A DNA stretch of 64,000 nt from Planctomycetota bacterium. Lineage in GTDB: Bacteria > Planctomycetota > SZUA-567 > H5-PLA8. Shown here one piece after another: positions 16,033 to 27,150 of this stretch. The notes beneath the pieces were generated by a model. The model did not search any database. It was not told the origin of the DNA and was given only the letters and a program-made list of their open reading frames with translations. The stretch covers positions 18,603 through 82,602 of the forward strand of contig JACQFI010000069.1 of assembly GCA_016200135.1 (NCBI GenBank), written 5' to 3'. Position numbers and translations under genes: made by a program. Numbering within the stretch: the first letter of the stretch is position 1; each line of letters starts with the position of its first letter.

Positions 16033-16974
16033 TTATTTCGACTCCAGATTCAACCAGCGGCACTCCTCCGGCGTGAGTTCCAAATCCAGCGCGGCGGCGC
16101 TCACCTTTAGTTCTTCCACGTTCGCGGGGCCGATGAGGCACCAGGTCGGGAAGTCCTGCGACATCACGTACGCAGCGGCGATCTGGATCGCGGTCAGGCC
16201 CTTCTTCTTGCCCAACTCCCCCGCCCTGCGCAGGCGTTCGAAGTTCTCCGGCGAGTAGTAGACCCGGATCACGTCCTTGTCACCGTCGAGCTTATCCGGC
16301 GCGAAGCGGCCCGAGAAGAACCCGCGCGCCTGCGACGACCAGGCAAAGAGCGGCATGCGAGTGTTGCGGTGCCACGCGAGCGTGGGCGCGTCGGCGATGG
16401 TGCAGCCGCCCCACATCGGTTCCTTGGCCTGGGCGAGACTCAGGTGCGGGCTGTTGATAACGAAGCCCTTCAGGCCCTTCTTATGCGCGTACTCGTTGAA
16501 GGCGTCGATGCGCTGCGTGCTCCAGTTCGACGCGCCGATGGCCCGGATGCGGCCGGCGGCGATATGCGAATTCAGTTCGTCGCAGAGCGGGCCCACCGGC
16601 ACCGCCGGGTTGTCGCGGTGAAAGAGCCACATATCCACATAATGCGTCTTCATGCGCCGCAGGCTATCGCCCACGTCGGCGCGGATGGCCTCCGGCGTGA
16701 CGCGCGGTTCGGGCGAGTACGGATGGCAGCCCTTGGTCTCCACCATGAGCTTATCGCGGTTGCCGCGGGCCTCGAAATACTGGCCGATGGCTTCTTCGCT
16801 CTTGCCGCCGCCGTAGCCGTGGGCCGTATCGATGCAGTTTCCGCCCGCCTTAAGGAACTCGTCCAGCAGCGCGTAGGTGTTCGCAAGGCGCTCTGGGTCG
16901 GTGCCAAAAACCATCGACCCGAGCACCGCACGCGAGACCTGCTGCTTGATGCCTTCGACCGTTCCATACTTCAT
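16033..16974 (-). CDS. Aldo/keto reductase
   Basis: A 313-aa NAD(P)H-dependent oxidoreductase with the AKR TIM barrel. The catalytic tetrad is visible: Asp and Tyr in IDTAHGYGGGKSEE, Lys in VETKG and His in LFHRD. RAIGASNWS and the late LIGPANVEEL also fit the family. It is the probable second gene after the TIM-barrel isomerase-like gene (64-nt gap filled by a short repeat). That pairing, with no regulator, suggests sugar or polyol catabolism, but nothing fixes the substrate. The ribosome site before ATG 16974 is weak (AAGGGC). Confidence 0.9.
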   Translation of the reverse strand: MKYGTVEGIKQQVSRAVLGSMVFGTDPERLANTYALLDEFLKAGGNCIDTAHGYGGGKSEEAIGQYFEARGNRDKLMVETKGCHPYSPEPRVTPEAIRADVGDSLRRMKTHYVDMWLFHRDNPAVPVGPLCDELNSHIAAGRIRAIGASNWSTQRIDAFNEYAHKKGLKGFVINSPHLSLAQAKEPMWGGCTIADAPTLAWHRNTRMPLFAWSSQARGFFSGRFAPDKLDGDKDVIRVYYSPENFERLRRAGELGKKKGLTAIQIAAAYVMSQDFPTWCLIGPANVEELKVSAAALDLELTPEECRWLNLESK

Positions 16975-16992
16975 CGTCGTTGCCCTTTTGTT

Positions 16993-17026
16993 TTCTCTGC
17001 GTGCTTTGCGACCTCTGCGGTGAAAA
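16993..17026. repeat. 9-nt-phased dispersed repeat (CTCTGCG type)
   Basis: Units CTCTGCGTG / CTTTGCGAC / CTCTGCGGTG between the two minus-strand sugar-metabolism-like genes. It is the same family as the copies in other intergenic gaps of this window. Confidence 0.7.
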
Positions 17027-17038
17027 TGCGTTTGGACG

Positions 17039-17830
17039 CTACAGCGCCATGATCTTGCGGATGCGCTGAGCCGTCTCGCGCATGCGCTCGTCGTCGCCGC
17101 CGACCTCGCTCACCAGCGCGCCGTCGAACTTCATCGCGCGCAGTTCCTTCATGATCTCGGGCCAGTTGCAGTCGCCGTCCATGAGCTGCGTCCATTCCGG
17201 CGGCCGGCGCTTGTAGTCCTTCACGTGAACCTTCTTGATGCGGTCCTTCAACTCGCGAATCCAAACTTCCGTGAAGCCGTAATGGATCAGGTTCGCGGTG
17301 TCGAGGTAGATGCCGACCCACGGCGAGCCGACCTCGTCGGCGAACTGTTTGGCCTCGCGCGGCGAGAGAATGAACTTGTTCCAGACGTTCTCGATGGCGA
17401 TGGCGCATTTGCGCTTCGCGGCCTCGGGCGCTAGCGCCTTCAGCGCGTCGCGGCAGTCGTTCCAGGCGCGCTCGTAAGTGTCGGTGGCCTCGAGCTGCCC
17501 CGGATGCAGCAGCATCCCGTTCACGCCCAGGATCTCGGCGATCTCGAGGCCGCGCTTCAAGATCGCGACGCGCTTCGCGCGCTCATCTTTCTTGGGCGAG
17601 AGCAGCGAGCCCGCATCCTTGCGCGTGGCGATGATTGAGCAGATCTCGAGGCCCAGCTTGTCGCAGGCCTTGCGCACGCCGGCGATCTGGTCGTTCGGCG
17701 CGTCGATGCCCGGCTGGCCCTCGTCGCTGAAGACGAGCTCGATGGCCTCGTACCCCAGTTCCTTGGTCCGGCGCAGATCCTCATCGAGATTCTGGCGCTT
17801 CAGGCAGAGTTGCGTGATGCCGGGCTTCAT
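17039..17830 (-). CDS. Sugar phosphate isomerase/epimerase-like TIM barrel (AP-endonuclease family 2 fold)
   Basis: A 263-aa protein of the xylose-isomerase-like TIM-barrel superfamily. Recognisable segments are LGYEAIELVFSD, LLHPGQL, CAIAIENVWN (metal-binding Glu), GIYLDTANLIHYG (Asp/His), KKVHVKDYKR and the late SEVGGDDE (Glu). Together they give the usual metal site. The start ATG at 17830 has AAAGGAG 8 nt upstream. It is followed by an aldo/keto reductase gene, so a small carbohydrate-catabolic operon is likely. There is no signal peptide. The sugar it acts on is unknown. Confidence 0.82.
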   Translation of the reverse strand: MKPGITQLCLKRQNLDEDLRRTKELGYEAIELVFSDEGQPGIDAPNDQIAGVRKACDKLGLEICSIIATRKDAGSLLSPKKDERAKRVAILKRGLEIAEILGVNGMLLHPGQLEATDTYERAWNDCRDALKALAPEAAKRKCAIAIENVWNKFILSPREAKQFADEVGSPWVGIYLDTANLIHYGFTEVWIRELKDRIKKVHVKDYKRRPPEWTQLMDGDCNWPEIMKELRAMKFDGALVSEVGGDDERMRETAQRIRKIMAL

Positions 17831-17869
17831 GGCGAGCTCCTTTGTTAGACGGATTGCGCTTATGGCGAA

Positions 17870-19897
<2,028 letters not shown>

Positions 19898-20072
19898 TGG
19901 AGCCTCCGTACGCTATGTTTGATACGCTATATTATCCGCTTCCAACATAGGTAAGTACCACTTGTCGCGTACATTGACAAGAACCGGAGACGGCGCTTGG
20001 CGCGCGTCATGCCTGGCATAAGATCGTCTATACAAAAAAGCTTCCACCGTTTGACTCTAGGCAAGAAAAGCT

Positions 20073-20879
20073 ATGCCCGCACGAAAGACTCCATGCCCAA
20101 TCGTTTTGATGACCGATTTCGGTCCCGGCAGTCCTTACGTCGGACAGATGAAACTGGTCCTCGAGGCGCTCGCGCCGGGCGCGCCGGTGCTCGATCTGGC
20201 GCACGATCTGCCGCCGCAGAATCTCGCCGCAGCCGCGCTGGTCCTCTTGAGCGCCCGCGAATTCCTGCCGCTGCCTTGCGTACTCTGCGCGGTGGTCGAT
20301 CCCGGCGTGGGATCGGCGCGCAAGATTCTCCTGGCGGAGTTCACCCGCGGCGTCCTGGCGCTTGCGCCCGACAACGGGCTGCTCGCGCCGTGGTTCCGGC
20401 TTCAGCCGCCGCTCCGAGTGCGTGCGGTCACGAACCGCGCGCTCTTCAACCGCCGCGTCTCCAGCGTCTTTCACGGGCGCGATATCTTCGCCCCCGTTGC
20501 CGCGCGGTTGGCCGCGGGACTCCGCCCGGAGCGGGTCGGACCGGCCGTTCCCCTGCGCGGCTTGTGCGCATCGCCCTGGCCGGAAGTCTCCGCCGCCCAA
20601 GGAGGTCTGAAGGCGTGCGTGGTCTATGAAGACCGGTTCGGGAATTTGGTCACGAATCTTTATGCAAGCCGGCTACGGCGCGCTTCGGCCGCCACCGTCC
20701 GGCTCGGCCGGCGGAAGATTCCCCTCGTGGATCATTACGCGCAGGCAAAAAGTAGCCAGCCGCTCGCGCTTATCGGCAGCTTTGGATTTCTCGAAATCGC
20801 CGTACGGGACGGCTCCGCGGCGCGGGTCCTCGAGGTCGGAATCGGCGCGGACGTACTTGTGGAAACCAAACGCAGTTGA
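20073..20879 (+). CDS. SAM hydroxide adenosyltransferase family protein (DUF62)
   Basis: A 268-aa enzyme of the DUF62/fluorinase-like family, whose common members hydrolyse S-adenosylmethionine to adenosine and methionine. Family segments are in order: VLMTDFGPGSPYVGQMK, VVDPGVGS, APDNGLLAP, VFHGRDIFAPVAA and YEDRFGNLVTNL, with a C-terminal beta domain ending in VLVE. The Asp/His residues of the hydroxide-adenosyltransferase type are present. I see no reason to propose a halogenase. The ribosome site is weak (AAGAAAAG), and an alternative ATG lies 7 codons downstream. It is a single gene, followed by a REP-like element and tRNA-Leu. Confidence 0.85.
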   Translation: MPARKTPCPIVLMTDFGPGSPYVGQMKLVLEALAPGAPVLDLAHDLPPQNLAAAALVLLSAREFLPLPCVLCAVVDPGVGSARKILLAEFTRGVLALAPDNGLLAPWFRLQPPLRVRAVTNRALFNRRVSSVFHGRDIFAPVAARLAAGLRPERVGPAVPLRGLCASPWPEVSAAQGGLKACVVYEDRFGNLVTNLYASRLRRASAATVRLGRRKIPLVDHYAQAKSSQPLALIGSFGFLEIAVRDGSAARVLEVGIGADVLVETKRS

Positions 20880-20883
20880 GGAC

Positions 20884-20985
20884 ATTCGTGGCTCCGCCGT
20901 CTCGGCGGAGGTCGCAGCGGCGTCCCGCCGCTGCACTCCGGCAAGGACCCCGGTAGGCCCATCGGCAAGACACCGCTGCTACGAG
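20884..20985. repeat. REP-like element, copy 1
   Basis: About 100 bp with nested short palindromes (CAGCGGCG / CGCCGCTG). A second copy is at 39332-39438. They share ATTCGT at the left, a block around CTCGGCGGAGGTCGCAGC, and an ATCGGC...GCTGCTAC/GATGCTAC right end. The element is non-coding. Confidence 0.75.
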
Positions 20986-21014
20986 AAAAAACGCGCGGCG
21001 GCGCGGACCCTCAG

Positions 21015-21042
21015 TTGACAAATCGGCCGCAGCGCGTCTAAT
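21015..21042 (+). promoter_or_regulatory. Promoter of tRNA-Leu
   Basis: TTGACA (21015-21020) and TCTAAT (21037-21042) with a 16-nt spacer. The predicted start is about 20 nt before the tRNA. Confidence 0.7.
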
Positions 21043-21067
21043 GACCGTTCGTTGCCGCTCTACCCGT

Positions 21068-21154
21068 GCGCGCGTGGCGGAATTGGCAGACGCGCCAGCT
21101 TGAGGGGCTGGTGGGGTAAAACCCGTGCTGGTTCGACTCCAGTCGCGCGCACCA
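21068..21154 (+). tRNA. tRNA-Leu (anticodon GAG)
   Basis: An 87-nt class II tRNA with encoded CCA. The acceptor arms GCGCGCG / CGCGCGC pair perfectly. The D-arm region GCGGAATTGGCAGACGC is typical of tRNA-Leu. The anticodon stem is CCAGC / GCTGG with loop TTGAGGG, giving GAG at 21102-21104 (reads CUC/CUU). A long variable arm (GGGG...CCC) and the T loop TTCGACT follow. It is transcribed alone from a good promoter; no second tRNA is seen nearby. Confidence 0.97.
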
Positions 21155-21202
21155 AATTTTCTCTGTTCGCCCTAAACATCATTCCCACCCTAATCCGCCG
21201 GA

Positions 21203-22291
21203 TCACAGGCTATCTACGATCCGGTTGGCCTCTGCCACGTTGGGCGCGAAGGTCCAGATTCCCAAGCCCGCGTCGCCGGGGAAGATCTCGCGGTAATGGG
21301 CGATCCGCTCGGGCGGACACTTGATGATGAACGACTTCTTGCCGGCGAATTCGCGGTAGAGCGTATCGAGGTATGCCCACTCCTTCTTCTCGCCTTCCAG
21401 ACCCAGGCTCTTCATCATCGCGCCCGATTGGCCGGGCATCTCGCCCTGGCAGTTGTGGATGCCGGTCAGGTTCGCGCACGCGCGCCACATCGCGGGGAAG
21501 ACGTGGGGGCCTTCGCCTGGGTAGCAGAACATGAAGGAGCGCTCGAAGGCCTCGTGAAGCTTGCGAATCGCCGGCAGCAGCGCCTGCTCGAAAAGTTCGG
21601 GCGAGAAGTTGATCGCCGTATGGTCGCACCAATAGAGCGTATTCTTCGGGGCCCAGACCAGCGGTTGGAACTGGCCGCCGTACGTCTCCTGGCCCGCGTT
21701 GGCGAGTTCCGCCGCCCACTTGTAGAAGGCCACGGAGAGCTCCGCGGTCTTCATGCAGACTTCGGCCATGAACTCGGGCTCGTCCGCGCATTCGAGGATG
21801 AACTCGTCCATCTTCTGCAGCGAGCCCGTGAACTGGCTCGGGCCGGGCAATTCGTATGCGCTGACCGCGAACTTACCCTCGGCGAGTTCGCGAATCCGGC
21901 CGTAGTACGCGGCGAACTGCCGGCCCAACGGCGTGTCCGGGTCCCATTTCATATTGACGATATCGCGGGCGGTCTCGGTAAGGTGCCCGGCCCAGAGCGA
22001 GCCGGACATGTTCGCAACCGGGCCGCCCAGGATGCCGGGCAGCGCGCCGTGGCTGAACGGCGGCCGGACTTCGGGAATCTTGTCGTCGCGCATCCCCGCG
22101 CGTTTGGCGAAATCGGCTTCCATCGCGGCCACGTAGCCGGCGGGGTCTTCCCAGTAATCGGAGAGATGCCCGGTCGTCCGCACCCCGACGTCGTTGAAGT
22201 CGATCATGATGAGCGGGCGGTCGGTGCGCTCGCGGGTCCACCAGCGCCGATGCCGCTCGACGGCCTCCTGAATATGCGGGCAGTATTTCAT
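21203..22291 (-). CDS. Uroporphyrinogen-decarboxylase-like protein (COG0407-like)
   Basis: A 362-aa cytoplasmic protein. The N-terminus HRRWWTRERTDRPLIMI and the layout with ELPGPSQF, LYWCDHTAINFSPELFEQALLP, NLTGIHNCQGEMPG and the final IFPGDAGLGIW resemble the diverged URO-D/corrinoid-methyltransferase-like families common in PVC-type bacteria. True HemE residues are not evident, so a haem role is unlikely. Such proteins often act in methyl transfer or as glycosidase-cluster proteins of unknown function. It is a single gene, and I see no cofactor partner next to it. I am moderately sure of the fold and unsure of the reaction. Confidence 0.55.
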   Translation of the reverse strand: MKYCPHIQEAVERHRRWWTRERTDRPLIMIDFNDVGVRTTGHLSDYWEDPAGYVAAMEADFAKRAGMRDDKIPEVRPPFSHGALPGILGGPVANMSGSLWAGHLTETARDIVNMKWDPDTPLGRQFAAYYGRIRELAEGKFAVSAYELPGPSQFTGSLQKMDEFILECADEPEFMAEVCMKTAELSVAFYKWAAELANAGQETYGGQFQPLVWAPKNTLYWCDHTAINFSPELFEQALLPAIRKLHEAFERSFMFCYPGEGPHVFPAMWRACANLTGIHNCQGEMPGQSGAMMKSLGLEGEKKEWAYLDTLYREFAGKKSFIIKCPPERIAHYREIFPGDAGLGIWTFAPNVAEANRIVDSL

Positions 22292-22421
22292 GGACGGCTC
22301 CTGGGTTGAGATATGGGCGGACCCAGGCGGGCTCCGCCGCGGGTTAGAGTCCCTCTACCCATGGTTTCATTCGCGGATTCGTTACGGATTATCAAGCGGC
22401 AAGGTATTCGCTTCGCGTCTC

Positions 22422-24146
22422 TTAGAAGCTTCCAACCACGCTCAAATGGATGCGGCCGGGATCGCGGCCGTTGTCGAGGTGCGGGGCGAGCATCATCAGT
22501 TTGTGTCCATAGTCGAAGCGCACGTTCAAATAGTTGCCCAGCTTGAACCGGATGCCGCCGCCGACGCTCTCCAGGTCGGTGAATTTGCGCTCGTTGGCGG
22601 CATGCGAGATGTTGTATGCGAGACCGTATTCCCAGAAGGCCACAAACTGCATGCGGCCCTCGAAGCGGTCGTCGTTCTTGATCTTCCCCAGCAGCAGGAA
22701 CGGCGAACGCAGCTCCGTGCCGGCGCTGAAGCCCTCGTCGCAACTGATCAGCCGGTCGTCGTAACCGCGCACCGTGCCGATGCCGCCCAGCAGGAGTTGC
22801 TCGCTGCTCTGCAGGCGTTCGTCGGAGAGCTGCCCGTTGACCTGGTTCACGAGCGTGATGCCCTTCGGAAGTTTCCAGATGCGCTCGAAGTTTACACTCT
22901 CGTAGTTGTAGCGCGGGTCGGTGCGCTCGCGGGCGGTCTTGTAGGCCTTGCCGGTCTGGAAGGCCGTCGAGTGTCCGGGGCTGAAGAACCCGTTCAAGGC
23001 AAAGGTAGTATTGCCCCAGCGGTCGTACTCGCCGCCATGGTACGAGAGCGCCAACTGCGCGACGCGAATCTCCGAGGCGAAGATCTCGGTGCCTCCAAAT
23101 TCCAGGTTATTGTTCGTCTGCTTCAGGTCGAATCCGGCCTGGAAATCGTGCCGCAGGATTCCGACATGCGGAAGCGTCTTTATGTAGCGCAGGCCCGCTT
23201 GCCAGCTCAGTCCGGTGGTGTTCAGGTCCTGGTTCACCGGAGCCGCAGTCTCCGTGATGCCCCACGTGAGCGCCAGCTTGTCGCGGTTGGGCAGCGGTAT
23301 ACGCCAGTAGCCGGAATGACTGAGCAGCTTCTCGAATTTGATATCCGCGGCGAACTGATAGCCGATCTCGTGGCCGGCTTGAAAGCCGTTCTGCCAGTTG
23401 AACCCGGTGATCAGCCGGTCGATGCCGGTGAGTTGCGTACCGGTGTCCTCGTACCCCGCGTAAAAGCGCACGGGAAAGCGGTCGTCCACTTTCAGCGTCA
23501 GTTCGGTGGTGCCCGGTTCCGTGCCGGGCTTGAAGACCGGGCGGACCTGGCGGAACGCGTTCTGGTTCAGGTAATCGATGTCGCGAATGATCCTCTTCTC
23601 GCTGATTGAATCGCCCGGCTTGAGGCCGATCTGGCTGAGGAACTGCTTCGTGCGAAACCATTTGTTTCCTTCGACGTCGACCTTCCCGACCTTGCCTTCC
23701 ACCACCAGGATCTGCAGCACGCCTTTGGTGATGTCCTGCTCGGGGATCGAGACGTTGACGAAGGGCCGGTCTTGCTCGCGGCAGTAAAGAATCGCCACGC
23801 GCGCGATCTCCTTAATGGCCTTCAGCGAGATCGGCTTGCCGACGAAGGGCTCGATGCGCTTCTTGAACTCGTCCGTGTTCAGCAGCGCCACGCCGTCCAC
23901 CGCCACGCCTTCGACTACGGCCTGTTTCTGAACGTCTTCCGTCTTGCCGATGAAGCGGACGCCGAGGAGTTTCTCGACGAGCACTTTGGTGTCGTCGGCG
24001 ATCTCCGGCTTGGTTTCCGGGATAGCGACTGGCGGCTTGGGCTTTGGCGGCTCGGGTTCGAGCGGTTTGCGGCGTTCATCTTCCACACCAAATGCTTGGG
24101 TGCAAAGGAGAAGCAGCAATATCACCAGCACTTTGGGTCGGGCCAT
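22422..24146 (-). CDS. Two-partner secretion outer-membrane transporter (TpsB, FhaC/ShlB family)
   Basis: A 574-aa outer-membrane pore that exports the TpsA protein encoded upstream in the same operon. Start ATG 24146 (MARPKVLVILLLLLCTQAFG) has GAGGGA 5 nt upstream and gives a signal peptide; a TTG four codons earlier is less likely. A Pro-rich linker precedes two POTRA domains (~65-220: VRFIGKTEDVQ..., QILVVEGKVGKVDVEGNKWF). The ~330-residue C-terminal beta barrel carries the conserved GTVRGYDD motif and ends in Phe. It lies third in the order TpsA, kinase-FGE, TpsB, with 122 nt after the kinase. Substrate pairing with the TpsA here is inferred from linkage. Confidence 0.93.
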   Translation of the reverse strand: MARPKVLVILLLLLCTQAFGVEDERRKPLEPEPPKPKPPVAIPETKPEIADDTKVLVEKLLGVRFIGKTEDVQKQAVVEGVAVDGVALLNTDEFKKRIEPFVGKPISLKAIKEIARVAILYCREQDRPFVNVSIPEQDITKGVLQILVVEGKVGKVDVEGNKWFRTKQFLSQIGLKPGDSISEKRIIRDIDYLNQNAFRQVRPVFKPGTEPGTTELTLKVDDRFPVRFYAGYEDTGTQLTGIDRLITGFNWQNGFQAGHEIGYQFAADIKFEKLLSHSGYWRIPLPNRDKLALTWGITETAAPVNQDLNTTGLSWQAGLRYIKTLPHVGILRHDFQAGFDLKQTNNNLEFGGTEIFASEIRVAQLALSYHGGEYDRWGNTTFALNGFFSPGHSTAFQTGKAYKTARERTDPRYNYESVNFERIWKLPKGITLVNQVNGQLSDERLQSSEQLLLGGIGTVRGYDDRLISCDEGFSAGTELRSPFLLLGKIKNDDRFEGRMQFVAFWEYGLAYNISHAANERKFTDLESVGGGIRFKLGNYLNVRFDYGHKLMMLAPHLDNGRDPGRIHLSVVGSF

Positions 24147-24268
24147 GTATTCCCTCAAAGTGAGCGCACCTTTTATCGTGCGCCCACCCTGTATGTACGT
24201 AGAGAAAGGGCTATTTTGAATTATAGAGGAAACAACCGGAACGGAAATCTCAAAAGTTAATGGAGGGG

Positions 24269-27109
24269 CTATTTCGTCTTCGGCTTATCCACCTTCGCTA
24301 ACACGACCCTAATACCCAGGAAGTCGTAGCGGTTCTCGACGTGGACGTAGCTGCGATACGCCGAGCGAACATGCTGCGGCAGGTTCACCCAACCGCCCCC
24401 GCGCGCGACGCGGAACTTCTCAGCCTGCTCGTTAAGCGGGTCTTGCTTCTCACCCTTGAGGTAAAAAGAGGGATCGTAGTAGTCGCGGCAGAGTTCCGAG
24501 ACGTTGCCGTGCATGTCGTACAGCCCGAACTGATTGGGCGCCAGCGTGCCCACGTCATGCACGCCGCCCGAACTGTTGAAGCGGAAGAACGCGACCTTCT
24601 CCAGATCGGCCTTGGACTCGCCGTCGCAGAAGGGCGTGTTGGTCCCGGCGCGGCAGGCCCACTCCCACTCGGCCTCGGTCGGCAGGCGGAACTCGAAGCC
24701 CTCCGGCGCGAGCGCTTTCAGCTTCGCCAGGAGCTGGTCCACGTCCTTGCAATTGATGTTCGTAACCGGATGGTTCGGCGAAGGCGAGGAGACGTCCGGC
24801 ACCGGCGGCTCCGTGCCGGTGATGGCTTTCCACTGGGCCACGGAGAGTTCGTACTTGGCCATGTAGTACGGCTTCGTGATGGTAACCGTGTGCAGGTACT
24901 CCTCGGACATGCGGTTCGCTTCCTTCGCCGGCGTGCCCATGATGAAATTACCGGCGGGCACGGCGAGCAGCGCCAGTTTCTGGCCTTGGGGCAGCGCGAG
25001 TTCCAGCAGCGCGGGCTTGCCGAGCTGTTCGGCGGCTTTCGCCTGGCGGTCTTTCGCGCCGGCCGCGTCGAAGATCCACTTATCGGACGCTTCGAGCAGT
25101 TCGCCGGTGCGTTCGAGTTTTTCCTTGGCCTCGAGTTCCGCCTTCTGCGCATCCTTCTTGAGCTTCTCGGCCATCTCGGCGGTCGTCATGGCCTCCTTGG
25201 CCTCGCCGCGGGCCTGTAGGACTTCGTTGACCGCCTTCTGAAGCTTGTCGAAGTTCTCCTTGGCCAGCCTCTCGCTCTCCTTCGCGTGCTTCTCGCTCTC
25301 CTTCGCCTTCTCTTCGTTGCTGCGCGCGATCAGGGCCGAGGCGTCCGCGTCCTTCTGCGCTTCGCGCGCGCGTTCGGCATTCTCCTCCGCTTCCTTACGG
25401 GCATCGTCCGCCTTGTTGCGCTGGAACTCCGCGTCCTTCTTGGCCACGAGCGCGCGCTCTTTCTGGGCGCTGACCAGGAAGTACGCGACGGTCACGCCGA
25501 TCAGGATAAACGCGGCCAGGCCGGCCGAACCGTACGTGAGGACCCTGAGCCGCTTGCGCTTGGCCTCGCGATCACGGCGCATCTCCGCGATCTCGTCGAG
25601 CACATGCGGATAATCGGCCTTGACCGGTTCGATCAGCGAGGACGCCAGGTCGATATCGGCCTGCTCGATGGCCCGGCGCGTATAGGCCAGCCGGGTCTCT
25701 TTTACGCCCACGTGGGCCGCGCGGTTGGCCTCCCACATTTCTAGCGCCTGCTGATAGCCGAAGAGCGCCTGCGCGTAGTCGTCGTAGACCTTGGTTTTGT
25801 TGGCTTTTTCGAGATGCTCGCCGGCCTTGTCGGCCAGCGTGATGCTCTCGAAGTGCTTCTGACTGTCCTTAATCGCCGCCTGGAAGTCCTTGATGCTCGC
25901 GTAGCGTTCCTCGGGCTGCGTAGACATCGCCTTGACCGCGATATCCACCAGTTCGCCCTTCTTGTCGGTCTGCTGGATCACGTTCGTGGCGATGTTGTAG
26001 AGCACCGTCATCATGTCCTTGCCCGTATGCGGGCGCAGGGCGGTGACGATCTCGTACAGGATGGCGCCGAGCAGATACACGTCGCTGCGATAGCCGATCA
26101 GTTCCACGTTGCCCGTGGCCATCTCGGGCGCCATGTAGGCCGGCGTGCCGCCCGCGGCGTTGGCGGCGGTCAGGCGTCCGGTCTTGCCGCCGTCCACCAC
26201 CGACGCGGCCAGGCCCCAGTCCATCAGCAGCACTTCGCCGAACTCACCCAGCATCACGTTCTCGGGCTTCAGGTCGCGGTGGATGATCCCCTTCGCATGC
26301 GCAAACGCGACGGCGTCCGCGATCTTAAGGAGGACTTCGATGTTCTCCTGCACCGACTTTTTATTCAGCACCTTGTTCCACGGCACGCCCTTCACCTGCT
26401 TCATGGCGTAAAAGAGCATGCCGTCGGCCTGGATGCCCAAGTCGTACACCGGCACGACGCCGGGATGTTCCAGCTCGCCGGTTACCGCTGCTTCGGCGAG
26501 GAAGACGGCCTGGGAGTCCTGGTCCTGGGCGGCCGTGGACTTGATCATCTTGAGCGCAATGCTGCGGTCGAGCGCCGTCTGGCGCGCTTCGTACACCACG
26601 CCCATCCCGCCCTGCCCAAGCACGCGCACAATCTCGTACTCGGTGCCTTCCTCCTGCATGGTGGGATCGGCAGCGTCCACCACGTGCTTCTGCATCACGC
26701 TCAGCCGCGACGCGCTCACCGAGGCCAGCTTTTCCGCCGCGACGAAGGTCGACTGCGCTTTCTTCGTGGACGTACCCCGCGCGGTGCCGCTGGCCACTTT
26801 CGTGCCGCTCGGTCCCGCGACTTTGGTGCCGCTCGGACCGGTCCCGGATTCCACGACCGTTGCCAGGTGCGAACCCGAGGCGCTCGGCGGCTTGGGCTTG
26901 GCGGAGAAGGAAGCGAAGGTCTGTTGTGACTCGGTGGAAGAGATCGGCGCGGCCGGCTTCTTCGGAGCCTGGGCCGAGATCGAGACGATCGTGTCCAGCA
27001 TCCCGAAGGATTCTTCCTTGTTGGCCTTGTGCGGCGCGATGGTGTTCTTCCACAGCGTCGCCAGCAGGGTCTTCAGTTCGTCTTCGGTATCGTGCTTCTG
27101 TTCGCTCAT
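24269..27109 (-). CDS. Transmembrane Ser/Thr protein kinase fused to a formylglycine-generating-enzyme-like domain
   Basis: A 946-aa protein. Start ATG 27109 (MSEQKHDTEDEL) is chosen over a 14-codon extension because AGGA lies upstream. The N-terminal ~150 residues are low-complexity, with tandem GPSGTKVA. The kinase domain (~158-430) is complete: GQGGMG, ALKMIK, HRDLKPENVM (~278), DWGLA in place of DFG, and GTPAYMAPE. TPR-like helices follow, then one membrane helix (~523-547), a long charged coiled coil (~550-690) and an FGE/SUMF1-like domain (FIMGTPAKEANRMSEEYLH..., RLPTEAEWEWACRAG, ARGGGWVN, GIRVVLA). The kinase should face the cytoplasm and the FGE-like part the periplasm. It sits between tpsA and tpsB (41 and 122 nt gaps), which points to a role in making or controlling the giant exoprotein. 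Confidence 0.93.
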   Translation of the reverse strand: MSEQKHDTEDELKTLLATLWKNTIAPHKANKEESFGMLDTIVSISAQAPKKPAAPISSTESQQTFASFSAKPKPPSASGSHLATVVESGTGPSGTKVAGPSGTKVASGTARGTSTKKAQSTFVAAEKLASVSASRLSVMQKHVVDAADPTMQEEGTEYEIVRVLGQGGMGVVYEARQTALDRSIALKMIKSTAAQDQDSQAVFLAEAAVTGELEHPGVVPVYDLGIQADGMLFYAMKQVKGVPWNKVLNKKSVQENIEVLLKIADAVAFAHAKGIIHRDLKPENVMLGEFGEVLLMDWGLAASVVDGGKTGRLTAANAAGGTPAYMAPEMATGNVELIGYRSDVYLLGAILYEIVTALRPHTGKDMMTVLYNIATNVIQQTDKKGELVDIAVKAMSTQPEERYASIKDFQAAIKDSQKHFESITLADKAGEHLEKANKTKVYDDYAQALFGYQQALEMWEANRAAHVGVKETRLAYTRRAIEQADIDLASSLIEPVKADYPHVLDEIAEMRRDREAKRKRLRVLTYGSAGLAAFILIGVTVAYFLVSAQKERALVAKKDAEFQRNKADDARKEAEENAERAREAQKDADASALIARSNEEKAKESEKHAKESERLAKENFDKLQKAVNEVLQARGEAKEAMTTAEMAEKLKKDAQKAELEAKEKLERTGELLEASDKWIFDAAGAKDRQAKAAEQLGKPALLELALPQGQKLALLAVPAGNFIMGTPAKEANRMSEEYLHTVTITKPYYMAKYELSVAQWKAITGTEPPVPDVSSPSPNHPVTNINCKDVDQLLAKLKALAPEGFEFRLPTEAEWEWACRAGTNTPFCDGESKADLEKVAFFRFNSSGGVHDVGTLAPNQFGLYDMHGNVSELCRDYYDPSFYLKGEKQDPLNEQAEKFRVARGGGWVNLPQHVRSAYRSYVHVENRYDFLGIRVVLAKVDKPKTK

Positions 27110-27150
27110 GGCTTTCCTGTCCAACCGGGATCGGCGGCGCGCACCGTCCA

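Noticed and set aside
20073..20879. Possible fluorinase/chlorinase
   Set aside because: The family is mostly hydroxide adenosyltransferases and nothing visible points to halide use, so only the general family name is kept.
24269..27109. DWG in place of DFG as evidence for an inactive kinase
   Set aside because: All other catalytic residues are intact and DWG is a common variant in kinases of this kind of bacterium, so I treat it as active.
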